A DNA stretch of 11,651 nucleotides from NCBI GenBank assembly GCA_022579005.1, contig MU401471.1, positions 1-11,651 on the forward strand, written 5' to 3'. Shown here piece by piece: positions 1-7,838 of the stretch; positions within the stretch are counted from its first letter, which is position 1, and every line of letters begins with the position of its first letter. The position numbers were made by a program, and so were the translations under genes. Origin of the DNA: Poronia punctata (taxonomy: Eukaryota; Ascomycota; Sordariomycetes; Xylariales; Xylariaceae). The notes beneath the pieces were generated by a model, which had not been told where the DNA came from, did no database searches, and saw only the letters and a program-made list of their open reading frames with translations.

Positions 1-175
1 TCTATTCGCAAGTAGGTAGGTTGGCTGGTCTATTCGCAGGTCCTTTTGCAAGTAGGTAGGTTGACTGGTCTTTTCGCAGGTCTATTCGCAGGTCTATTCG
101 CAGGTCTATTCGCAGGTCTATTCGCAGGTCTATTCGCAGGTCAGTAGGTTGACTGGTCTCTTCGCAGGTTTGCGA
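1..175. repeat. Compound minisatellite, 12-bp core unit
   Basis: Five perfect tandem copies of the 12-mer GGTCTATTCGCA lie at 79-138, preceded by a variant copy at 67-78 (GGTCTTTTCGCA). The core is embedded in a longer irregular unit: AGTAGGTAGGTTG followed by a CTGGTCT block recurs near 10-31 and 50-72, and in shortened form near 143-160. No convincing coding frame runs through it. The window edge cuts the array, so its full length is unknown. Confidence 0.9.
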
Positions 176-805
176 GGCTATGACGTAGGGTTAATTGCAT
201 TGGTTAAAACAGGTGCAATACGCGTCAGTAACCTTATTTGTACCGGAAAAAGCACATTGATGGCTTCATAATAATACAGCCTTTGAAAACAAGTAGTTAT
301 GGTGTTTTGAAAAATAGAGATGGCTTCAAAACGACCTTTTTGGCTAGAAAGGTGGTGTAAAGGTTAGAAATTGGAAAAAGTGAGGTGAATGAAAAAACGG
401 TACCCTGCGATTTAGCGCGGTGTGGCTCCACCGACACTTCGCTTGAAAACGACTGTACTCGTAATGTACCTTTGTAGCTCATTTTAGCGCAACGCGCAGC
501 AGGAAGTGCCTAGTCCTAATCGAGGCCAAGGTGTGAGATGAACCTCAAACGGCACACATTCAATTGGGAATCTGGGAATCGTCGTCAGACAGCCAAGCGC
601 CAATGTGATTATCTATTTACTATGTAGGTACAGAGAAAGAATCTGGACGCTATACAGACGCTTGTTACCTGCTTACGAGGTTATATTGACCATTCATTCC
701 GCCGCCGGCCTTTCTGAGTACATGATAATCCGGCCCATTTCAATGTTCTAAATCTAGCGAGACAACCTTTGAACGCCGGTGTTCCGTACATTTCCCAGCC
801 AAAAG
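176..805. other. Non-coding region upstream of the Arl3 gene
   Basis: No credible gene is visible in these 630 bases. The only open frame of note, minus strand near 297-482, resembles no family I know and lacks splice context. A CCAAT box lies at 600-604, about 205 bases before the Arl3 start codon, and could belong to that promoter. A GC-rich segment at 400-440 (including TTTAGCGCGGTGTGGCTCCA) stands out from its AT-richer surroundings, but I cannot assign it a role. Confidence 0.5.
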
Positions 806-1588
806 ATGTATCATTTAGCTAAAGGCTTGTACCGGCTTGCGACCAGCAAAGAGGGTTAGTTGCGCCGTCGCATCCACCGTCCACGCGACCAAACCCCTCC
901 CTGCCGTGCTATTACCTACCCCAGAAACCCACGCCTAAAAGCCAACGACTTGTCGATTTCGCAAAGGATGCTGCTAACTTGAGACCTTGGCACGGTAGAA
1001 TACTCCGTCATCCTTCTCGGCCTCGACAACGCCGGCAAGACGACATTCCACGAACAGGCCAAGTCGCTCTTTTTGCCCGATCATCCAGAACCCAAGACCA
1101 AGACCGTCCCCACCGTCGGCCAAAATGTCTCGACCCTTACCCTACCGGACATGTACCTCAAGATCTGGGACGTCGGCGGCCAGCTGAGCTTGCGCAAGCT
1201 CTGGCAGAGTTATTATGCCAGCTGTCACGCCATCGTCTTCATAATCGACAGCACCGACATTGGCGACGGCAACCTAGAACATGACAATAGCGGCCGCCTG
1301 GACGAGTGCCGCCTTGTTCTCGAGGACGTCCTGCAGCACTCCGAGACCGAGGGTGTGCCGCTGCTCATCCTCGCCAACAAACAAGACCGCGAGGACTGCG
1401 TCGAGGTTGTCAGGATAAAAGAGGGATTGGTCAAGAAAGTCATCGAAGGCGACAAGGCGTCCAGCATTCGTGATTCCAGGGTGCTGCCGGTAAGCGCTCT
1501 GACAGGGACTGGAGTGCGGGAAGCCATCGACTGGGTCAGGTCTCGAGTAAAATGGAACAAGGAGTCAAGACCGCCAGTCATGAGGTGA
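806..1588 (+). CDS. ARL3: Arl3/ARFRP1-type ADP-ribosylation factor-like GTPase
   Basis: This is a small GTPase of the Arf family, 212 residues. In yeast and animals this branch recruits Arl1 and golgins at the trans-Golgi. Exon 1 is 806-854 and encodes MYHLAKGLYRLATSKE; the intron is 855-998 (GTTAGT donor, CTAAC branch at 974-978, TAG acceptor); exon 2 is 999-1588. Visible motifs are the P-loop GLDNAGKT (24-31), the switch-I threonine in VPTVGQNV (53-60), WDVGGQ (73-78), NKQD (143-146) and the SAL motif (182-184). The C-terminal VKWNKESRPPVMR is typical of fungal Arl3. There is no Gly2, so no N-myristoylation. The second residue is Tyr after Met and is followed by His-Leu, matching the yeast Arl3 type of N-terminus that is acetylated by NatC and recognised by Sys1 (family knowledge). 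The start is firm because exon 1 reproduces the family's amphipathic N-terminal helix. The gene is convergent with RRP45. Confidence 0.95.
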
Positions 1589-1838
1589 CCACAGTAAGAG
1601 AGGGAACGTGAGAGACGCAGAGAGAGAGCGGGAGAGCGTACCTCGCACTGCTTGTTCATATAAGGGATATATATCTATGAGTGTTTTTTTTGGATACTAC
1701 ATAGCGGATAGCGCTTGAGGGTAGACGGTAGGCATCGGGCGTTACGGTCGTTATGGAGAGGGCCTGTTTTATTTGGCTCCTCCATAGCACGGGGGGTATC
1801 TTTGTTGGTGTTATTAAATCATAATGACCATAGAAATG
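1589..1838. other. Convergent 3' intergenic region with GA-rich tract
   Basis: This 250-base gap separates the Arl3 and Rrp45 stop codons and must hold both 3' ends. A purine-rich GA tract runs from about 1597 to 1637, and AT-rich sequence around 1660-1690 (including GGATATATATCT) could serve 3'-end formation of the Arl3 transcript. No gene is seen. Confidence 0.5.
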
Positions 1839-2813
1839 CTATCTGTCGTTCTCGGCAGATAATTCTGCCAATAATCCCCCCCTGTCCCGCCGCTTTGAAT
1901 CCTCAGCTAGCTTTTCGTCTACCAACGTCGAGAAGTCCTTGACCTTGGCTATAGCAGCGCTGGCGCATTGTATTAGGGACAAGGCCTCGACTGGTGTACC
2001 TCCCAACTTGGCCACCTGGCATATCTCCCCGTGCTTGTTCAGGCTGATGGTGCAGCTGCTCACTCGCAGTTGTTCCTCCAGCAAAGTAGTGTCGGTCAAC
2101 GTAATCTCACCATTCTCGCCGTAGAAGCTAAATGTGATGCAAAAGGGCGAATGCAGCCAACTAAGCGGCACCGGCTCTCGCTCGGCGGCGGTATAGATTG
2201 TAACCGTGTCTCCTTCTATGCTGGTGTCGGGTTTCTTGAAGTGTCGCAAGGCCGCGACTACGGCTATACAAGACGCGTCGATCAGGTTCCCGTCGTGGGA
2301 AAGAACGTGTAGATCCACCCTAACGGACCAACACTTTTGCCCCGCGATAAGACATAACGACTCAAGGTCGAGGGCATTGGACCGGCGCACGGTTTTCTCG
2401 ATTAATCTGGAAAGGAGAACCTCGGTCTCTGTGGGCCTGTTGACTTCGAAGGCTGGCGACGCCATAGGGCTTAGTTCGGTCGTGATGGTAAATATGCCAT
2501 CGAATGGACGGTCTGAATATGGCGTTGTTACTTCGGCGGAAACTTTGGCGAGGACCCTACATGAAGCATGCTAGTCAGCCATGGGGCAATCCTCTAGGGA
2601 AGAGTAGAGAACATCATGGTCGTAGGGGGCACATGGCTATATGACATACCTCGTCTTCCCCAAGTTTATGTCGGCAACTCCATATTGATCGCCAAACTTC
2701 AAGTCGAGCTTCCGGAACTGATCAAAGGGCCGGCCGTCAAGGCGCTGACCCTCCTGGAGCGCTTGTATCACAAAAGCCCGTTCATTTTGGGATGGCTCAA
2801 CCTCTCGCGGCAT
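1839..2813 (-). CDS. RRP45: Exosome complex subunit Rrp45 (RNase PH fold, EXOSC9 family)
   Basis: This is one of the six RNase PH-like ring subunits of the RNA exosome, which processes and degrades RNA in the nucleus and cytoplasm. In eukaryotes the ring is generally a structural channel, while activity comes from Rrp44 and Rrp6 (family knowledge). The product is 293 residues, close to yeast Rrp45 (about 305). Exon 1 is 2813-2650 and encodes residues 1-54 plus two bases; the intron is 2649-2557 (GTATGT donor, CTGAC branch at 2578-2574, TAG acceptor); exon 2 is 2556-1839, ending in TAG. Diagnostic stretches are NERAFVIQALQEGQRLDGR (10-28), TTELSPMASPAFEVNRPTE (80-98), CLIAGQKCWSVRVDLHVLSH (122-141) and the C-terminal GGLLAELSAEND. 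The start is firm because MPREVEPSQNERAF matches fungal family members. It is divergently arranged with CWC15. Confidence 0.95.
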
Positions 2814-3278
2814 TATATCTTATCAATCGTTTGGAAAGAGCCGAATGTTGACGTTTATCTTCATCTCGCTGCCTCCTAGTACATATAGCAACTAGGTGTA
2901 CGCGGGTACCTTCACTACAAAGGTGGGATGAAGGGTGGGGCCAATCGGCCAAAATTCCAATGCGATTTGCCGGGCGGTGAAGGTAAACCTTTGGTGGGCC
3001 CTTGGCTAGTCTAGATCAGAGTTTAATGGGCTCAACTTTTTAGATGCCGTTTGTTATGTGGGGTGCGCTACTGAGTCTGTACATAGGTACTTGCATACAT
3101 GGTCAACCTTCCCAGCCTCAAGCTTCAACTTCTTAGCCATCATTACAGCAGTGTTACGGTTTACCCATCCATCAACTGTGCACTCCGCAACGCCGCCTCT
3201 CTTGATCTAAAGCAGTTCTGGCATAATTTTCGCGTCGCATATTGTCTCTCGATCCGTAAACGCTTGATTTTTTACGAG
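2814..3278. promoter_or_regulatory. Shared divergent promoter region of RRP45 and CWC15
   Basis: These 465 bases separate two start codons on opposite strands, so they must contain both core promoters. A CCAAT box in the plus orientation is at 2941-2945, within CCAATCGGCCAAAA. The plus-strand frame leading into CWC15 stays open from an ATG at 3099. No other gene is seen. Promoter function is inferred from position only. Confidence 0.6.
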
Positions 3279-4242
3279 ATGACTACAGCACATAGACCTA
3301 CGTTTGATCCGGTTTGTCCATCTTCTACCCATGTCTGGTATACCATTGTCCGACTAACACACCTCCTCTTCAGGCACGCGGAAAAGACGCCCTCCGAGGT
3401 CCGGCCTACCACCAAAGACTACTTCCCGCCCATACTCAACTTAAGTTCCGGTGCGCAACTACGAAAAAACTGCCCGTATCATTAACCCCAAATTGCTCAC
3501 ATTATGGTTTTAGACAACCTGGACAAGGTGGAGATGCCGACGACGAAGTTCGCGACCTACGAGCCGAACTTCTCGCAGCCGAAGCAGCCCATTTCGCCAA
3601 GCGCAACGGCGGTGCGCTCCCCGATGCCAATGGCGATAACGAGGCGGAGACATCCGCCACGGCGAGCAATACGAAGAGACCTCTTGAAATAGCGTCGCAA
3701 GCCGATGGGGAGGAAGACCTTGCGGCGAAACGGCGGCGCATATTAGAAGCCACTCGGGAAATAGACGCAGATTCGGAAGAGGACGAGGACGAAGACAGCG
3801 AGGACGATAGCGACTCGGACTCGGAAGACGATGAGGATGCCGAGTTGCAGCGAGAACTGGAGAAGATAAAGCGAGAACGTGCCGAGAAGAGGGAACGAGA
3901 GGAGCGTGAAAGAGCGGCTGCGGAGCAAGAGGAACGGGAACGCGATATTGCGCTTGGCAATCCTTTACTCAACCCGAAAAAGTTTGAGATTAAGAGAAGG
4001 TGAGACTTTGTCCAGCTAGATGACATTTTGAACGGATGGCTAACTGGTAGCTCAAGGTGGGACGACGATGTTGTCTTTAAGAATCAGGCTCGGGGTACTG
4101 AAGACAAGGGCAAGCAGAAGGAATTCATTAATGTGAGTTACAGCATTGCCTATAATGAAGGCTGAGGGAGATGCTAATTCTGCTGCAGGACCTTCTGAGA
4201 TCGGATTTCCACAAGCGGTTCATGAGCAAATACGTCCGATGA
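3279..4242 (+). CDS. CWC15: Pre-mRNA-splicing factor Cwc15
   Basis: Cwc15 belongs to the Prp19/Cef1-associated complex of the spliceosome. The spliced product is 241 residues from five exons: 3279-3311, 3374-3450, 3514-3999, 4057-4132 and 4189-4242. Introns are 62, 63, 57 and 56 bp, with CTAAC or CTAAT branch sites at 3354-3358, 4040-4044 and 4174-4178. The N-terminus MTTAHRPTFDPARGKDALRG and the block YHQRLLPAHTQLKFRQPGQ are hallmarks of the family. A basic cluster (109-112) is followed by an acidic Asp/Glu/Ser region (about 119-147) and a charged helix likely to form a coiled coil (about 148-182). The conserved tail carries RRWDDDVVFKNQARG (198-212) and ends DFHKRFMSKYVR. The third intron has two possible in-frame acceptors, at 4050 and 4056; family sequence and branch distance favour 4056. 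An in-frame ATG at 3099 could add 60 residues, but the family start is at 3279. Confidence 0.95.
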
Positions 4243-5055
4243 ATTTGTTCACCCGAGGAAAGAAAACAATGTACGATTTTGTACGGTGGTGGAAGTATAG
4301 TCTTTTTGATGCGCCGGCCTGAAACTGGTCTGAGCCGTTGAAACCCGGGAGATCTCGGCCTGTTCAATGCGCCTAACAACCGGCGCTCACGCTGCGATAT
4401 CTCGTTGACGGATACTAGGATTAGGCGCTCATTTTCGTAATGGGGGTATCTCCACCATCTGGCTAAGGTACGAGCCCATCATTTACCGAGCGGCGGCCCA
4501 GTTAATGCGAAATACCCGTACCACGACCTCAACGAGGTATGAATTGACCTGTCCATTTGAAGCATCGTTCGCCAGAGGACCAAAGCCCAGCTTTCGAGCG
4601 CCAGAAAACGAGCAGAGACGTCGGTTGGGAAGACTGAACTTGCTGTGTTTCGGGCTAGACCTTCTCCTTTTCCACGCTCGCCATGTCACCTTCTCACCCT
4701 TGTGAGCTAGTAAGAGCCATTTTCACTCATAAAATACCTATTTAGAACATGAAATAGTCTAGGTTACTTGTATATAGCAGAATCAACCACCAAAACCTTG
4801 CAACTGGCTCGGTAGACCTTTCTAAACCATTGACTTCGATGGTGTTGATCGGTTGCCACTGGAAACGACACCACATAGCACCAGGCTCGCTTGGTTATAT
4901 TATTATTAATTACTACAAGGTTAAATGTTAAAAGGCGGACCATATTATACAGGCAGAGCCATCAAGGAAAGCACGAGCCTTTATGTGCTAGTGAATACTT
5001 CCCGTCTTCGAGTTTACCAAAGAATACCGGGACCTAATCACCGCCCTGATAAGTC
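4243..5055. other. Convergent intergenic region, no gene recognised
   Basis: These 813 bases lie between the CWC15 and EBP-like stop codons. Short open frames exist on both strands near 4483-4705, but they resemble no family, overlap each other, and no splicing extension gave a recognisable protein. Sequence from about 4700 to 5000 is AT-rich with many stops. The block around 4300-4700 is GC-richer and could be a decayed gene or a lineage-specific gene; I cannot support either. Confidence 0.5.
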
Positions 5056-6214
5056 CTATCTCATCTTTTTCGCCTCTACCTGCTTTTTGGCGCCATCGCC
5101 ATAGAGATCAAGACCGACTTCTCTTAATATACCCTCTGCCTCGTCAATATTGCGAAAGACGCGAACGACAGTCTTTACGCTATCGAATAAGATGACTGGG
5201 TAGTATATACCTTATGGATCAGCTTCCCTTCTCGTCTACATACTTAAATGGAAAATAAGAAAGAAGGACTCACAAGTAGGAACAACAGCCCAAGGAAAGT
5301 TAAGCCCAAAGTAATACACCCAGAAATAGAGCGTCTCGGGCCTACTATGCGACCGACCGGTAAAGTAGAACTCGGACTGGCTGGTGGCGTAATAAAGCGC
5401 CACGCCGTAGAGGTGGGCGACGGAGGCGATGATGCGGAGGGGATGACGCCAGGGATTACTTCTTTTACGGGCGATGGATATGGCGTTTATGAGGCAGAGA
5501 GGACCCCAGATGAACTAGGGTTAGTTAGGTTAGTGACGAAGAAGGGAAAAGGGAAAAGTGGGGGGGGGGATGGAATGGGATGGGTGTTTTTTTTGGTTTC
5601 GTACAACTGTGATGCTTTCAACGCTTAACATGAAGATGTCGGATGTCAGATATCGAGAGTCTGAGAGGGCGTATTCTTTCCATAGTTGGGCGAGAAGGGA
5701 TTGTGAGGATGCTAGGGTTGCGTGGTTGAGTATGAAGTAGCCTGGTCGTGTCGTGTTAGTTCGGTGTGTTTTCTTTGGACCCTCGTTATTTCGGGAAAGG
5801 GCCATGGTAGGTATCAGATCAGATCAGATCAGATTAGATACAAGGACAAGGTCCTAGCTTATGTTATGTTGGTGAGAGGGGGATTTCTGCTTACCTTCAA
5901 ATACGCAATGTAAACACGCATCTATGAAAAGCAGGTCAGTTGATATTGTGATACTAGACTAACCTAGACGTAGGTTGAAAGAAATAATAATGAGGATGAG
6001 AAGCCACATTCTACGAGTACGTACTCATGAAAAACCAGCAGAACAAGGCAAGTTCCCCATTGCTAAGCTGGCGATTGAACTTGCGGGCAAGAAAAGCGGC
6101 GCCTAGCACGATGAAGCCGAGTGTGCCTCCGAACGTGACGAGCAGGGCCGGGACGGACTTTTCGTTGGCCGCGAAGCCCGGGATATCCACATCCGGGGGA
6201 TGATAGGGATGCAT
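5056..6214 (-). CDS. EBP: Emopamil-binding protein-like sterol delta8-delta7 isomerase (EXPERA domain)
   Basis: This is a 244-residue polytopic ER membrane protein of the EBP family, which in animals and plants moves the sterol C8-9 double bond to C7-8. Exons are 6214-6025, 5921-5895 (27 nt), 5741-5605, 5514-5274 and 5195-5056; introns are 103, 153, 90 and 78 bp. The N-terminal HPYHPPDVDIPGFAANE (2-18) and QLWKEYALSDSRYLTSD (91-107) are diagnostic. Residues matching those needed in human EBP are present: His68 and Glu72 in CLHCVFEGYF, Glu114 and Thr117 in SVESITV, and Asn190 and Trp193 in LNFPW. About five hydrophobic segments (22-44, 54-77, 108-128, 146-165, 180-203) fit the family. The last acceptor was placed at CCCAG (5198-5196), giving VVPTFILFDSV; an upstream AAG would insert five residues and fits the family spacing less well. 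Most fungi perform this step with the unrelated ERG2 enzyme, so the in vivo substrate is uncertain. It is convergent with CWC15 and divergent from the PEBP gene. Confidence 0.9.
5813..5832. repeat. (ATCAG)4 microsatellite in EBP-like intron 2
   Basis: Four perfect copies of ATCAG lie within the second intron of the EBP-like gene. They lie about 53 bases upstream of the CTAAC branch site (5759-5755), so they could change intron length without touching splice signals. Confidence 0.9.
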
Positions 6215-6675
6215 CGAGACGAGTTTTTCTGTTTATTCTACACCCCGGGTATAACTTATGCCCAGTCAGTCTGCTGCCGGCTGTGCAATCTGACGGTTTT
6301 TTGTATTATTTTTTAGCTGTTGAACAATAAACATACGTTATAAAATTCTGTGTTGAAGCGCCAATCATTTGTGATTTCAGCCCCTTGCCTGATGTACGCG
6401 GTCGCGGTCTGTACTTTTTTCCAATTAAAACCCCTATTCATACTAGTGCCTAATTTGATATCCTCGATCGCCGCGTCGGCTCCGGTATCCGTGATGTTGG
6501 CTTAACACCTGGTTATTTAAACATCTCGCGGTCCTCACCAGTTATCACATTTCTTTGCTTATCAGAAGTAGGCGCAGTGACCATAGAGTCTAGTCATATC
6601 CTGTATCGAAAGTCGGATTCCTCTTCAAGTTACTTTAATCTATGGTGAAATACGCTTGTTAGAAGGAACTCCAAG
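6215..6675. promoter_or_regulatory. Shared divergent promoter region of the EBP-like and PEBP genes
   Basis: These 461 bases separate two start codons on opposite strands. The plus strand has CCAAT at 6361-6365 and again at 6421-6425. An AT-rich stretch (6297-6350) lies nearer the EBP-like gene, and CTGGTTATTTAAACATC near 6510 is a TATA-like candidate for the PEBP gene. No other gene is seen. Regulatory function is inferred from position and short motifs only. Confidence 0.55.
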
Positions 6676-7408
6676 ATGGCAGCCACGGCGAGAGCATTAC
6701 TCGAAGTGACAGTGTCCTGGGTCTTTGCAAACGCCAAAGGCCGTGACGACAAAGCCTTCTTCACACATCCGGCATTCGCCAACTTCAAGGAACAAACAAT
6801 CACCGTGACCTCGCCCGACTGCGGTGCCTATGGCTCGATCCTCGACAAGGACTACACGCAAGATGGAAGTGGTCGGTTTCCCGCATTAGAATGGTCAGCA
6901 CCGAATGATATAGCGGGGCAGGTCAAGGAGTGGCTACTAGTATCCGAAGATCCGGATGCGCCGCTGCCGACACCTATCGCTCACGGGTAGGTAACAGGTT
7001 ACCTGTCTTGTCTCAACCTTTGTTGAGATTGTTCGGATAAGTCCTATCTATTGGATGTGCATGGCTGATGATTAGGGATGAAACATAAACAGAGTCTACA
7101 CCGCCATCCCGGCCTCCAAGACCAGCGTTGGATCTGACGATTTCACCGTCGTTGATCCATCCAAGGCATTGATGAAGGGAGGATTCCACTTCGGCCGGTC
7201 GAGAAACGGAATGCCCTATCTCCCACCACGACCGCTTATGAATCATGGGCAGCATCGATACTTCTTTATTGTAGTTGCCTTGAAAGAGCCGCTAGATGCA
7301 CGCCTCTTGACTGCTACGGCGACGAGGGAACAGGTTGCAGAAGATATCCGAGGGAAAGTTCTGGGTTGGGGTACGTGGGTCGGTGTTGCTGAGAGGAAAT
7401 GGCAGTAA
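6676..7408 (+). CDS. PEBP-fold protein, YbhB/YbcL (Raf kinase inhibitor-like) type
   Basis: This is a 208-residue phosphatidylethanolamine-binding-protein fold member. Exon 1 is 6676-6986 and exon 2 is 7093-7408; the 106-bp intron has a GTAGGT donor and a CAG acceptor and joins CAC-GG to A-GTC, giving AHGVYTAIP. Conserved ligand-pocket elements are visible: DPDAP (92-96), the AHG segment (102-104), GPRPL-like PPRPLMNHGQHRY (148-160) and the following FFIVVAL strand. In this family the pocket binds anionic groups such as phospholipid head groups. No signal peptide or membrane segment is seen, so a cytosolic location is likely. The start codon is preceded by an A-rich context (CCAAG) and no in-frame alternative looks better. 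Biological roles in filamentous fungi are poorly fixed. A donor 4 bases downstream (6991) would put an in-frame TAG before the junction, so 6987 is preferred. Confidence 0.88.
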
Positions 7409-7838
7409 AGGTTCGGCAAGAAGGATGTAGATAATGATTGGCCAGTTATTGGGTGTAACGAAGCTGACGGCGACGCTAGTCCTGATATAGAAAGGACGCG
7501 GCTACAGATAATCAGTCATGACAAATGACCTGGCGCGTCGGTGCCGAAGTCGCAAATAACATAAGACTTCTCGAATCCCAGACACTGGCAGAATTGGACA
7601 CCGGACAGCCAGTACCCAAAGTGTCTACAGGCGAGATTATCCCCACCGCTTTTTTGTGACCCCCCTGTCCGGCCTATCTTTGATCCCGGATAAGCCGACA
7701 CGGATATCTTTGGGTTACATTCTACTCGTACATGCGTTCGTCCGTCCGTTCGATTGACTACAAACGCGTGATTAAAACATTGGTTCGTAGTGGAATGATA
7801 AAAGGCTGTAGAACACGGTAAATCCAACACTCCGGCGC
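7409..7838. other. Tandem intergenic region between PEBP and transcription-factor genes
   Basis: These 430 bases must hold the PEBP 3' end and the transcription-factor promoter. A minus-strand open frame reaching from 7953 to 7516 overlaps the factor's first exon and resembles no known protein, so I treat it as chance. A short CGTCCGTCCGTTCG tract lies near 7739-7752. An in-frame stop at 7809 precedes the factor's start codon. Confidence 0.5.

Noticed and set aside
1225..1659. Minus-strand open frame (144 codons) over the Arl3 exon.
   Set aside because: Antisense shadow of a well-supported GTPase; it resembles no family.
3502..4026. Long minus-strand open frame (174 codons) across CWC15 exon 3.
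   Set aside because: It is the Ser/Arg-rich mirror of the Glu/Asp/Arg-coding exon; the plus strand encodes a clear Cwc15.
4483..4705. Overlapping short open frames on both strands in the 813-bp gap.
   Set aside because: Neither resembles a protein family, and trial splicing gave nothing recognisable; a decayed gene cannot be excluded.
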